From Cymodocea nodosa (taxonomy: Eukaryota > Streptophyta > Magnoliopsida > Alismatales > Cymodoceaceae), in contig CM072336.1 in assembly GCA_036874045.1 (NCBI GenBank), positions 11,961,001 to 12,025,000 of the forward strand: a stretch of DNA of 64,000 nt, given 5' to 3'. The notes beneath the pieces are model-generated. The model did no database searches. It saw only the letters and a program-made list of their open reading frames with translations, and was not told the DNA's origin. Below, one piece after another: positions 34,641-46,316 of this stretch (position 1 is the first letter of the stretch; each line of letters starts with the position of its first letter). The translations under genes and the position numbers were made by a program.

Positions 34641-35304
34641 TTTATGTTGATGTTTGTATTGTGTGTTAGTCAATGTTAAATGTTTATTTCATTTCAATTA
34701 GTTTGAAATTGTATGACTATATTTTAAAATTAGATATTTAAATCTTTGAAATTGTTCTTTGCCTATTTGCTATTTAAAATAAATTTATTGGTTAATCCAA
34801 TATTGTTAAATCTATTATAAATAGCATTTAGGGAGTATAAGTGTGTTGTTTGCATTCTTTAGAATCACCCAATGGATGATCGCATTCTTGTGCAATCAAC
34901 AGTAAAGAGAGTAATTTGATGAATTGTTCATTGAGTTATTTGTAATTCAACGAGGTAGTCTATGGAGTTAAGCAATAATTCAATGGAGTGTGAGATTTCA
35001 TTAGTTAAACACTGTATATAAAATTAAATAACCTAGAGTTTGAATTAAATCATTTCATGTAGATCGACCTATTCTTGTACACTTTTTACAACTAACACTG
35101 TGCACTTGTAGTTAATTAAACAAGTGGATTATTGAAAATTAAATCTTGTTTGGAAATTACCTTTTTACTTAGAAAAATTTATTTAAGCAAATGAGACAAC
35201 AACCACTCTCCCAAGTATAATACTTTCAAATAGAGATAAAAAGATGGTACAAAATCCTAAGTGTCCAACTTTAATACTCCTATTCTAATTGGGCTGCTTA
35301 CAAA
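34640..35304 (+). repeat. Athila-like LTR 3' fragment
   Basis: Contains 'cacccaatggatgatcgcat' (about 34864), a TAACT motif cluster (34935-34990) and the 'atcgacctattcttgtacac' / 'tgtgcacttgtag' boxes (35061-35112) that mark the end of these LTRs. The U3 part is missing. Confidence 0.55.
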
Positions 35305-35545
35305 TTTGAGAACTAAATTAAGTTTCTGACACTACAATAGTGTAATACAAATGAATACAACAAAATATATTAGATCCTAATATAACTCTAACAATTTGAA
35401 CCATTAGTTGAACTACTTTGAACTAAAAATGGAGACCTTTTAGTGTGATTTTGGGTTCAATTTTAAAAACTTTGGTTAAATATTTTGTTTCTTATATGTA
35501 TAATATGAACACTAGTGTAAAGAATTTAATTATTAATATTTTATT
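35305..35545. repeat. Direct duplicate of 34370-34640
   Basis: See the partner block. Here it follows the LTR 3' end by about 200 bp, as the partner follows the LTR ending near 34290. Confidence 0.75.
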
Positions 35546-36347
35546 TGTTCCTTTGTTACTTTGTACGAGATGATATGCCATTCAATTCAATTTTCAGTAT
35601 TCTTTTACATATTGTATTTGACTAAGTTAGTTTTAACCATTATATTATGCATTTTTTTGTGTAACTTTGCAAGATATTAGGTGAAATTAATTTCAAGAAC
35701 AAAAACTAGAGAATTGCATAGAGTGAAAGGAATTCCGTGAAGTTCTAAAAATTGTATCCCCATTTAATCGAAAAGGACATTAAAGAATGGACTTTATTAT
35801 TGTATTATGGAGAGGAGGGAGGAGGAAAGAAAAGAAAAGACTAATTTTGTTTAAATTGCACATTATTGTAGTTTTAAATCATTATAAGAATATTGACGTA
35901 AATGACAGAAATAAAATTATCATGATTGACCATCCCAAGAATATATTCATATATTGCATGCACAATTAGCCTTTTCTTGTAGTGAATATTCTAATATTTT
36001 TACAATGTTCTAGCTTTTTTTATTTGTTGTACGAAATATTGATTTGATTGATAAAATTCTTTATATGTGAGTTCGTAATTGAATTAACATTTCCTCGTTT
36101 AATGTATTAATTTCATTAGAATCGATCAAAATCACGTAATCATCGTACAACAATTTAAGCATATTATAATTACAATAAGAAACCATTGTTTTTTCGTAAT
36201 ATTTTTGGTGACATCTGCAAGGGTGTAAATAGGGTGGGCACAGAGGAGTAGTGTGGACTTATACGTAATAAATCCTTAGGTACACTGATAAAATTTATCT
36301 TACGATCATACCAAGAAGGAGATGTGGCTACTCGCATCGATAGCCAG
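35546..36347. other. Noncoding, with 3' flank of duplication unit 2
   Basis: 35840-35930 and 36260-36347 correspond to 26220-26396. About 330 bp between them has no match in unit 1 and is an insertion or a piece lost from unit 1. No gene seen. Confidence 0.55.
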
Positions 36348-37310
36348 TTAATCATCACATATGTCGATGGAAACGACTTGTGATTCTTCTATTGAACCTC
36401 TGCTTTCCCATTGCTCAATGTACTTCTTTACTTGGGAATACTTCTTCGTACCGTCGTAGAGAAATCGTAGTAGCTCTTCCAACTCCCCGAATAGTAGTGC
36501 GGCGTTTCGGACACTTTCTTCTCGAGCTTCGATTGCAGTGTTGGAGCATTTCTTGTGTATCACTTGTGGTACATTTGTAAGACACGCTCCCAAGATATCT
36601 GCGATGGTTACCCTCAACCACTCGAACAAGTGTTGGTTGGTTTGGAATTGTTCGTATTTCGATAATATCGTTAAGCATATTCTAAACAAGCAATCAGCTG
36701 CCAGAACCTTCGGAGGCAGCCTTTCCCGTAGATTATTGTGCTTGTCTGCTGGTTCATTCTCCATGATTTCGTTGAACTCTTGTAGATAAACAGCTCCAAC
36801 CCTTCCAAGCTTTCCAACGATCCTTTCCCCATCACATTCGACTTTCAAGCCAATAAGGTCAACATCGTACCACTTCTTGTCGAGTTGAAGCCCTTCCATC
36901 ACAAACTCTGCGGCATCGGTCATGTTCTGCAGTCCTCGGTCGTCCAGGTTCTTGTCCACCTGTCTAACATATTTGAAACCTTCAATCACCCCTTCTAGTA
37001 GACCGTCAAGGGATGATTGATCCACGACGGGAACTGCAACGGCGACGCACGCAAGGGTTGCAACTGGGAGTGCCCAGCAATACTTGATGCTTTCACCAGC
37101 TGACCGCGTGGAAGTGAGCCTCCAATCGAAGTCTGTCACTCCACCGAAACCATTCATGTGGTTGCTATGTTGCATTATCAAGTTGGCCAGCTTGGCATTT
37201 TTCGTGTTTTTGGCTTTCTTCATCCACGCTTCGGTGTCCTGCTCTCCACTTTCCTTGATGAAATCGACGAAGTCGTTCTCCCCTTCTAGATGTAGCACAT
37301 ACATTTTCTG
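36348..37310 (-). pseudogene. C-terminal half of a membrane-protein paralogue
   Basis: About 318 codons without a stop, matching residues 469-785 of the intact gene. It starts at 'MYVLHLEGENDFVDF', and includes 'GGVTDFDWRL', 'CWALPVATLACVAVAVP', 'QVDKNLDDRGLQNM' and 'CLFRICLTILSKYEQFQTNQ'. All insertions and deletions relative to the intact gene keep the frame. The membrane-spanning N-terminal 468 residues are missing. Upstream the frame runs into unrelated duplicated DNA, giving an ATG at 37394 after about 30 foreign codons. Either a pseudogene young enough to have escaped stops, or a shortened soluble protein still under selection. I favour a pseudogene without transcript evidence. Confidence 0.75.
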
Positions 37311-37490
37311 CGTCTTCCGCAGGTACATTTGATACCAACCCGATCGATAACCATGTCTTTCAGCCTGCAGTGAGTGTTGGGATGACTTCGTCAAGTCTTT
37401 TGCAGATATATATATATATATATATATATATCTTTAGAACATACCGCGTTGGTTCAAAGACTTGACCGGTGACCTTGGAGTGTCGAGAGT
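37311..37490. repeat. Duplicated block shared with 30777-30960
   Basis: Same boundary 'tgcgtcttccgcaggtac', TA microsatellite (37405-37432, longer than in the partner) and 'ggttcaaagacttgaccggt'. It replaces the 5' half of the paralogue. Confidence 0.8.
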
Positions 37491-38677
37491 TTCATTTTAT
37501 CATCCTTATACAAGATAATTACTGGTTTTGCACATATTTATATTCAACCGACAAAGTAACCTTCCAATCAAATCAATGTGAACGTTTGATATCTACAGAA
37601 ACGTCCTCCACAAGTATTGTCACACAAAGCTGTACACTCAAGTGGTAAAGTCTTTTTCACTATTTTCTTTCGCATATATTTCAAATTTCGTTAGATTTCA
37701 AATGCGCGTTAAAATAACGAATCTTTCGAAAAAAACAACTTTGAATTTTACGTAGGTTTCTTCGTATTTAAGAAAAATTAGTTATTTATTAAGTATTTAT
37801 TTATTTTTACTTCTTCCAACAAAATTCATTAATTATCACAACGAATTTTATAAATAATTGATATATAAAAAAAAAATTAAAGTTAGAGTATCTATACTTA
37901 TATTAATCGATGCAAATACGCAATTTTTTTGATCGATCTCAATAAAGTAAAGCCAAGAATATTATATTGAATTTTCAACATTATCTTTGTAATTTCTTTT
38001 ATTTACAAATAAACGTATCATTAAAAATTGCAAGCATTGCTAGTTTTTCTGAAAGAATATTCATTTGCATATAATCAAAATAGTTATAGTACTTATAGGG
38101 TTAAAGGTTATTTTTTATTTTCAATAGAGAACATCATCATTCACCTGTTATCCATTTTAAGGAACATCTACGTGTACATATATATTATGTTTTGTTTATG
38201 TACTGTTTGTGTTTGTATTATTTGTTTGTGATTGTTAAATGATTGTGTATTTACTTCTATTTTAGTATGAATTTGAATATTACTTTATTTTGAAATCAAT
38301 TAGCTTAATCTTTGAAATCTTGCCTTGAATGATTACTATTTGAGATGATCTTAATGCTAAATATATTCATCGTTAATCTAAGATAAATAACAATCATAGA
38401 GTGAAAAGATAAGTTATTTGTATTCTTGAGACTGCCCAATGGTTGGTTGATTTTAGGTACAAACAATAGAAGTGAGTTTAAGTTAATGGACTTACCTGTT
38501 GAGTTAAACATTAATTCAACGAAGTTTTTTCATTGAGTTATTTATTAATTTAATGAAGAGAGAGAAATCAATTCATAAAATGCAAATCCTTGATAAAGGC
38601 AATCTAGAAATAGACTTTAATCACTTCTTATAGATCGACTTATACTTGCACACTTCTATAATGAATATTGTGCACTA
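37491..38677 (+). repeat. Noncoding; Athila-like LTR 3' fragment from about 38150
   Basis: 37491-38150 shows nothing recognisable. From 38150 the sequence follows the LTR landmarks: 'gactgcccaatggttggttg' (about 38431), TAACT motifs (38480-38550), then 'gatcgacttatacttgcaca' (38632) and 'tattgtgcact' up to 38677, where it stops abruptly at the duplicated host flank. Confidence 0.55.
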
Positions 38678-39718
38678 CGTCATTATTAACGGTGTGTTAG
38701 TTGTAGTCTCTTCTAGGTTTCAATATCATAGAAAGCAAAAATACTGTTATTATAAAAAAAGAAAAACGAGAAATAAGATCGATCAACTAGTAAGAGTGCA
38801 CCTCTTCAACATGCATTCATAGAAGTGTAATTTATCATATATCCTTGTAATTTTCAAAACACTTGTATATATGCTCCTGTGTAGTCTTTAGTATTCCATT
38901 TACCTTTGTACCACTACTATCATCTACCATCAAATTAGGGATAGAACTAGAAATTTCGTTTCGTGAGGACTAATAGAGGACAAAGAAGACCAATAAGAAA
39001 TAAAGTAGGAGAATGCTAATATATGTTAATTTTCTCCAACCTGTATCAATCGACGAGTTCTTAACTCATGATTGGGAGAAAATGGGTAGTCGACGACCAC
39101 CATAGATCAACGATGACCAAAAAATGTGGAAATTATAGATGGTTCATTACACAAGTGACACAACATTTTGGCACAATTAGACTATGAATGATGCTAAAAT
39201 AGCACATTTAACTAAATGTGTATAAACACTAAAAAATAACAAGGTCAAAGAAATGATAATGAAGACGTAAGGAAGGGAAAAGAAGGCTTACAATGTTAAG
39301 TATGATGACTCTGATCAATATGGGAAAAACCTAATAAATGATAGCGAGCTTGAAGCAAGTTTGGACTAGAATTTGGGTGAGCAGCAATGGAAGACATGGT
39401 GGCGATTGAAGAACTCAGATAGTGAGTTTTTAGTGATTTTAGGTAGCAGAAATGTGTGGAGTGATGGGAGTTTTTTGAAGCAAGGACCAACAAGTCAATA
39501 AGATGATGATTGGTGGTGTTTCGAGGTTGATGGTGGAGTGATTGTGATGTGCCTTGTAGAGGTTGCAAGTGAGGGATTTTATACTTTCATGCTCGTTACT
39601 TCTTCTCCTTTCGTATGGTGGATGGTCATGTAAAAGAGGGGTGGAGGGGTGCACGTTCCTCCACCTATTAGCAAGAAGTCTTTGGTATGTATGCTAATCT
39701 TGATGAGGTTCACAAGCA
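38678..39718. repeat. Segmental duplication, unit 2 upstream flank
   Basis: Corresponds to 28830-29655, with an extra stretch at about 38955-39130. In unit 1 this block lies directly upstream of the gene. Here LTR sequence and the 37.3 kb block sit between it and the remaining half gene. Confidence 0.75.
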
Positions 39719-40281
39719 ATCTCCTTATTATTTGGCTTGCTAATCAAATGAAATTTATTTCCCTTAGTAGTAACAACTTCTTCATCTATAGGCGCTTCCA
39801 CAGTGTTAGAAGAAGATGGTTGAGGGTTTATAATGGATCCATGATATCCTCTTCCAAATCTAAGTAATGCAAATGCATCCACTCTTTCATTTTGTTCCTC
39901 ATGTTGTGTGAATTCTAAAGTGGATTGCTTTGGAAAAGTAATACCAAATGTGTTGAGTCTAGTTACATAAAGCCACTAAAAATATACTTCAGCTTCATCT
40001 ATATCTTTGTTGAGACTAAACTTAGCTCCATCATAAGGCATGCCTATCCCACTAAATGCATTGACATTTCCCATATCATTTTGTGATGAAATTTCATAAG
40101 GATATTTATTATGCATATTAATGTTAGTATTAGTTTCAACCTCTTATCCAATTAAGTTTCTAATATTATCTAACATATAAAAGGGACATTCGTGAGTTTC
40201 ACCATCAAATAATAAGCATTTATCACATGTGGGTATAAGAGGATATTTTAAATAAGCATTAGGATAGTTGTTTTCAACCAT
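39694..40281 (-). pseudogene. Unrecognised degenerate ORF
   Basis: A continuous minus-strand frame from ATG 40281 to about 39694 with only two stops (near 40143 and 39976). It begins 'MVENNYPNAYLKYP', then a cysteine/histidine cluster 'CDKCLLFDGETHEC' that does not fit a CCHC knuckle. The later part is polar, ending 'EEVVTTKGNKFHLIS'. I cannot assign a family. It lies downstream of motif-rich spacer DNA (40620-41010), as ORF3 does in the Athila copies, so it may be a transposon-borne ORF of another type. Confidence 0.45.
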
Positions 40282-40619
40282 AATTATGTAATAAAGTTTT
40301 ATTTACCTAACCTCCCTATCAACAAATTAGTCCTTTAATCTCTTTGAGAACCAACTTTAGTTTCTTGAAGTTTGAATTCAAATTTACATATGGATGCAAA
40401 CAGAATTATGGTGAAGCCTCTACATTATTTAAAATGTTATAACTTAGGATGTTTAAGATTAAGCATTCATAAATGATTAACATGATATAATGTATGCTAT
40501 CCTAGAAATGCCATTTACCAATCAAATAATTTGATGGATTTTATATCATTATTATATATATATGTATATGTATATATATTTGACTATTATTATTATGATA
40601 TTTATGTATGTATATTTAC
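40282..40619. other. AT-rich noncoding, nothing recognised
   Basis: No ORF. Contains a TA/TATG low-complexity run at about 40545-40580. Confidence 0.4.
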
Positions 40620-41010
40620 TTGAATCGGCCAAACCGGGAATGCCTCGGTTGAGCCGAAAATGTTATTATCTATATGTACATATTTATTTATTTTATTAGA
40701 GAACGGTTGAACCGCAAATACATCGGTTCAACCGATATATTATAACTTATTAATATTACATTAATGTTGGAAACGGTTGAACCGATGGAATTCGGTTCAC
40801 CCGATAATTTTTTTTGTATTTTTTTGTTTTCTGTTTTATTTTGTAGTCGGTTGAACTGGATAACCGATATTTTATTTTATATGTACCATTTTCTTGATCG
40901 GTTGAACCGAAATGCTTTCCCGGTTCAACTGATTATTTTATTATATATATATATATATTTGTTTGTAATCAATTGAACCGATAGCTTTTCAGTTAAACCG
41001 ATAATTTAAT
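40620..41010. repeat. Array of CGGTTGAACCGA-type palindromes
   Basis: Recurring near-palindromes 'cggttgaaccg' or 'tcggttcaaccgat' at about 40625, 40655, 40705, 40727, 40768, 40793, 40848, 40898, 40919 and 40970, separated by AT-rich filler. The same motif class occurs in the INT-ORF3 spacers at 15730-16060 and 60400-60600. Confidence 0.7.
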
Positions 41011-41050
41011 TAAAAATATATTTATTATTTCTTTTATACTCGTGCGAACT

Positions 41051-43035
41051 AGAGGTGTTAATGGGCCAGATCAGATCGGCCCGACCCAAAAAGTAGCAAC
41101 CCATTTGGGCTACGGGTCGGGTCAAAATTTTTTTAATTATTTTGTGACAGCCCACCCTTACTTGAAATTTTTTCGAGCAACCCAGTCTAATTTGAAATGT
41201 TTTCAAGACATCCTGACCTATCTTGTTGTTTTTTTTTCTTTTATTTTTTTCTTTCATCTGATTAATCAAAGTTTTTTATTTTTCCTTCAGTCAAATCAAT
41301 TTTTTTATTTTTATGTTTTTTATTTTTCATCAATCTAACCATTTGACCATTTTTTTTTTCTTCAATCCAACCAACTGAAGTTTTTTATTTTTTTGTTCGA
41401 TCAGATTAAAGTTCAACTTCGATCCGACCAAATTTTTTTATTTCAGTTCGACCGATGTTTTTTATTTTTTTATTTTTTCCTTTGGTCAGACCGCAGCTTA
41501 ACTTTGTTCTAACCGAAGTTTTTTATTATTTTATTTTTTTTTCTATAAGATCGTATCTTACATTTGGTCAGATCGATGTTTTTTATTTTAATGTTTTTTA
41601 TTTTTTCATCTATCTAATCGTTTGACCGATTTTTTATTTTTTTCTTTAATTTAACTAACTGAAGTTTTTTATTTTTTTATTTTTTTCTTCGATCAGACAA
41701 AGCTCAACTTTACTCCAATCAAAGTTTTTTATTTTTTTCGATCAAACATATGTTTTTTATTTTTTCCTTTAGTCAAATCGATGTTTTTTATATGATTATT
41801 ATTTTTTTCAATTAGATCGTATCTTACATTTGATCAGATCGTATCTTACATTCGATCAGATTGAATTTTTTATTTTTATGTTTTTTATTTTTTCATTGGT
41901 TTGATCGTCTAACCTGTTTTTTATTTTTTTTATTTTTTCTTTGATCTGACTAAATGAAGTTTTTTATTTTTTTATATTTTCCTTCGATCATACTGAAGCT
42001 CAACTTTAATCTGATTGAAGTTTTTTTTTTTTTATAGGTTATATCATATGTTACCTTTGGTCAGATTAATGTTTTTTATTTTTTCATTGGTCTAACTGTG
42101 TGACTGTTTTTTTATTTTTTTATTTTTTCACTGGTATGATCATATCTCACCTTCGATTAGTCTGAATTTTTTTATTATTTATTTATTTTTTCATTGGTCT
42201 GACCGTAAATCTCACTTTCAGTTAGACCAAAGTTTTTTATTTTTTATTATCTTTTGATTGGTCCAACCTTATCTTACTTCGGTCCAACTCAAATTTTTGA
42301 TTTTATTTATTTATTTTTTTGATTAAAAAAATTACAGCATTATCTGATAATCAATTCATCATTCAAACACATTATTTTATTTATAAATTATATGAACATC
42401 AAACATAAGTCATCATTCATTTATTACATTAAAATCAATATCAAGATATCATCAACTCACCATTCATGATTCACCATCCATCAACACATTCAAACATAAG
42501 TCATAAAGTTAAAATAATTATTTTATTTCTAAATTCAAATTCAAAAATACATTGTAATTATTTTTATAATTACATCAAATATATTTACATTTAATGTACA
42601 TACTTATATTTAAATTTGCAAATTCATCAATGAAGTCATCTTTTTGTTGTTGTCTCATTCATCCCTTCTCTTCTCCTTTTTTTTCTCTTCTTTTTACTGT
42701 TATTTCAACGCTCGTTTTTTACAAATGTTATTTCAACGTTCATAAAATAATGTTTGTTTTTTACGAACATTGAAATAACGTTATTTTCAACGTTTGTAAA
42801 AAATAACGTTCATAAAATAACATTCATTTTGAAAAAGAAATAACGTTTGTTTTTAACTTAGAATATTATGAATACAGGTTGTGCCTAAATCAACTCGCTA
42901 GCTAGCCTGACTCGACCTGAATCGACCTGTCGGCCAACTAGGCCTGTGGGTCGATTTTCTAATATAATATAGCCCAACCTGACCTAATTTTTTAAATCAG
43001 ATCGGGTCGGGCTAGCCCATAACAGGTAAGGTTGA
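41051..43035. mobile_element. Possible non-autonomous hAT-like element with low-complexity interior
   Basis: The left end 'ctagaggtgttaatgggcca' followed by 'atcggcccgaccca' is of the kind seen at hAT-like termini in plants. A roughly inverted counterpart ('gatcgggtcgggctagccca') ends near 43035. The interior (41230-42310) is a T-rich array in which 'gatcagaccgaagtttttta'-like units recur roughly every 100 bp, followed by AT-rich DNA and short AACGTT-containing palindromes (42700-42860). No 8-bp target duplication could be confirmed and no transposase is present. Confidence 0.3.
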
Positions 43036-43089
43036 GTAGGCTCGCAATGGCCTAGCCTAATTGACCAAAGGTTAAAAAAAATTCAAGCA

Positions 43090-43310
43090 AATCAAAATTT
43101 CTGAAGGCTAAAAAAAATATTTATTAAAAAAAGAAAATATGATCGACGCGAAATTTTCCTTTAGTTCAATCAAAGGTTGAAGAATATCTTTATTAAAAAA
43201 AGGAAATTTTGGTCTAACCAAACTTTTCCTAAAATTCGACCAAAGGTTAAATATATATATATATGTATCAAGAAGAATGAAAATTCAGTTGAACCAAAAT
43301 TTTCCTATTG
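43090..43310. repeat. Short tandem repeat with GACCAAAGGTT motif
   Basis: Three or four units of roughly 70-80 bp containing 'caaaggttgaagaatat', an A-rich run and 'ggaaattttggtctaaccaa'. Related in motif to the CGGTT arrays nearby. Confidence 0.5.
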
Positions 43311-43571
43311 AGGAACTTGCTGAGGGACTCGAGAAGTGACAGGTTGAGGGACCTGAAGGACTTGGAGGGTGAAGGAAGAAGACCTTAGGGATCTATGGGA
43401 GAAGAGAGTTAATCCTAACGGTTCCTCCCACGAACTCGAACTTGTGAGAGTTTCTAGGCTTACTTAAAAAGATTGGTAATGCCTTTGCTATCAGCTCGAG
43501 CTTTTGGCATAATGGTAGTTCAGTCTTATTCGTCAAATCCTTAGATATATAAAATATACTATGATACCAGT
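43311..43571 (-). other. Leader fragment with copia primer site next to Sirevirus LTR
   Basis: On the minus strand 'ctggtatcatagta' (43557-43570) directly follows the LTR end at 43572 and resembles the Met-tRNA primer site TGGTATCAGAGC. Further downstream 'aaaagctcgagctgatag' and 'acaagttcgagttcgtggga' look like 5' leader or LTR sequence of a different copia element. The same 'gcttttggcataatggtag' block recurs at 45758-45776. Confidence 0.55.
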
Positions 43572-44045
43572 TGTAGGATCGTCTATATCACAAGAGGGGG
43601 GGTAAATTATGTCTTTAGTAATTAAATATTAGTAGATAAAACAAGAGCATAAAACACTCGTGAATGAAATTCTATTTTTTATTTAAAGACAGAATTTACA
43701 ATATCTTTTCAGCTCAATTCCCTTCTTAAAGGTTTTGATACAATAATGTACGATATACAATTCAAATAGAAAAACAAAGCTCTTATTCAAAACTAATTTT
43801 GAATTGTATAAAACCTGATCTTTATGCACACAGCTTCTTTCTTTCTCTTTGCTCAGCTTCTGTATCTCTTATTCTCTAGTTGTCAAATTTCCAAACTTCT
43901 TGTATTTGCAGCTCATTTTCTGAAATTGCTTGGAATTTCGAACTTCTTCTGATGTTGGAGAATTTTTCAGAATATGAATATTCAAACTTAACTTTTCAGT
44001 TAAGGATCCAGATTGAATATTCAAACTTGGTTTTTGAGATTTGGA
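43572..44045 (-). repeat. Sirevirus LTR fragment (element D)
   Basis: Matches the first about 475 bp of the element B LTR (4770-5245). At about 44045 ('ttggatctttggctaaa') it switches to internal ORF3 sequence matching position 6995 of element B. The two parent sequences share 'ggatct' at this point, so the junction looks like a microhomology-mediated deletion removing most of the LTR and the end of ORF3. Confidence 0.8.
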
Positions 44046-45750
44046 TCTTTGGCTAAAGTTTGAATGCCCCATCCCAAATGATAAACCTGTTTTCTTTCTA
44101 ATAATTTAACTCCATTTTTCAGACCAAGTAGTTGATAAAGTAAATCTGGAGTTAAATATATATATCATTTTCTTGTATATTGGAAACAGGAATACCTTCT
44201 TCCACTATTAAGTTTGAATAAAAACAACTGATAAGTTCGGGTATAGCAAGATGGCCTAGCTGTTGTGGAAGTAGAGTCAACAATCCTTGAAATTCAAACA
44301 TTTCTCGTATATGTGCCATCCCTTCAAACTTAACTGGTCTTGAATATAAAACTATAAAAGTTTTATATGCTTGAAATTTGTCATAACAGGAACTATTTCT
44401 GAACCATAATAATGTATTTTCATCTAAACTCTGTTCAGGATTAAGTATTTTCCTGTCATGATGTTTTGATCTAGGAGTTGTTTCAAAATTATCAGCAGCA
44501 TCTATATTTTCAGATCTTTCAGAACTGGTGGAATTTCTATCAAAACTAGTATAAATGTCTGAAATATCTGTTATTGTCATATCAATAATCTACTGAAATT
44601 CTTCTATTTGTTCTTCTAGAAACATTTCAGTAGCAACAGTATCTGTATCAATCTGTCTATCAACAACATGTATGTCTATAATTGATCTATACAACAGCTG
44701 TCTCTGTATGAAAGAATGTTCTATATCTGTCTGTATAATAGAATCATCCTGTATTTCTGAAATTTCTATGCTTGAGACATAGGTAGTTTGATATTCAATC
44801 TGTAACTGTGTATGTTGTTGATTATATACATTTATCAACAAGTATATTATATACTATAACAGACATAACCATATGTATAAGCTGTAGTATAAGCAACTAT
44901 ACCAAAAATCAAAATTTTCTATTCGTGATACAGTTAGAGGAAAAATATCTATACATTCCTCTTCAGATGAAATATCGTATATATTCATAGACTCAGTGTC
45001 TATATCAAAAATATCATCAAAATTGATATCATCTATATATGTATCATCAAAATTTCCTACATGTTCTCTTTCCATAGGAAAAGAATGTGTGCTTACAGCA
45101 TGATGTGAAAAACTGTCCATTGTATTAAAAGATACATTATGCACTAATGTGACACAATACCTTAGAGTATATGCTTGTAATCCAATATTGGTCACATCTG
45201 CTGGGATTCCTGACACAAATGTCTGTCCAGCCTTTGCAGTGGAACATAGTTTTCCATTTTTCAATGATTCTTCTTTTTGCTGCATTATTCCTTCTACACC
45301 TACAGTTAGTCCAAAATATTCTAATGTCTTTTTCTTTTTCCGACTATATGTCTGCAGTGTTTCTTGTTGTTCAGGAGGTTCTAAAATTTTCTTAATTTCT
45401 CCTGTTAAAGGCACTTGGGGTCTTGATGGTCTTTCACCATGATGCCTAGGTGGTAATAATGGAATATAGAGTTTTAAGCTCTCCACCTCTGCCATTTTTA
45501 GTTGATAAACTCTTTGTCCTTCACTTCGAAGGCCTATTTTGCTAATGGCAGTTTTTTGTTCATTTATATACTGTTGAATGCCATCTAAAACAACTAGGGG
45601 AAAATAATGTTGGGAATACAATGTTTCTAATTCCCTATTTGCATTTGCTATCATTGGTCCCCATTTCTTTCCATAATAAGTGATAGACTGTACCGATTTT
45701 TCAGATATCTGTCCAGAACTTGTAAATTCAAACAAGAAATTACTTTCCTT
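44046..45750 (-). pseudogene. ORF3 of Sirevirus D, C-terminally truncated
   Basis: Minus-strand ORF3, closest to element B (6995-8650) and less damaged. 45816-44854 is open for 320 codons, with 'SITYYGKKWGPMIANANREL' (about 45640-45700), 'YSRKKKKTLEYFGLTVGVEG' (about 45290-45355) and the acidic 'DDINFDDIFDID' linker (about 45000-45040). The C-terminal domain begins with 'MFEFQGLLTLLPQQL' (about 44255-44300) and is cut after 'IYLTPDLLYQL' (about 44110-44170) by the LTR junction. The first about 30 codons at 45751-45816 come from non-homologous copia leader sequence. Stops near 44842, 44585 and 44150. Confidence 0.75.
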
Positions 45751-45834
45751 AAGGTCGAGCTTTTGGCATAATGGTAGCCCAGTCCTATTCGTGGTATTAG
45801 AGCTTAAGTCTTTCAAAAATAAAATATAATAATA

Positions 45835-46316
45835 TTAAGTTAACTGTTCGAGTTTGTCGAATGGATAGGTGTGAAAATCGAAGAGTTAAACATAACTGTT
45901 CGAGTTTCAACTAAGACATTATAAAACAATGAAATTCAACACGTGCATAATTCTAACTTAAGGTGTTCAGATATTTTCGGATACTTATAAACCTAACTAT
46001 CTGATGCTTAGATGCATTTCGGAGAGTTATCAGATAACTTACCAAACATTCAGTTAAGATATGCATTTAGGCTTTGACACATGTACTTTAGGAAATAATA
46101 AAATATTCTATTGATCATTTAAAACATAACTATCCGATATATATATACAATATAGTCTTTCGAAATCACAGAAAATTTGGATACTTAAGAATTAAAAAAC
46201 TTGTATGTTACCAACAGTTCAGAAATGTACTAAATTAATGTTAATTTCCTGAAATTATGCAAATTCTTTCATTAAAACATATAATAGTTCATAAGAGTTG
46301 AATTATTATATGAGAA
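45835..46316 (-). repeat. Family A LTR fragment
   Basis: Runs parallel to 53940-54720 (minus orientation), with 'ccgatgctt' and TAACTATC motifs and the stretch 'accaacagttcagaaatgta' (46208-46227). The first part (45835-45930) has 'taactgttcgagttt' motifs closer to the Sirevirus B LTR. Inserted or recombined into element D. Confidence 0.6.

Noticed and set aside
45758-45790. tRNA-like string 'gcataatggtagcccagtcc' (also at 43506)
   Set aside because: It resembles a D-arm but I could not build acceptor, anticodon and T arms around it. More likely copia leader or LTR sequence near a primer site.
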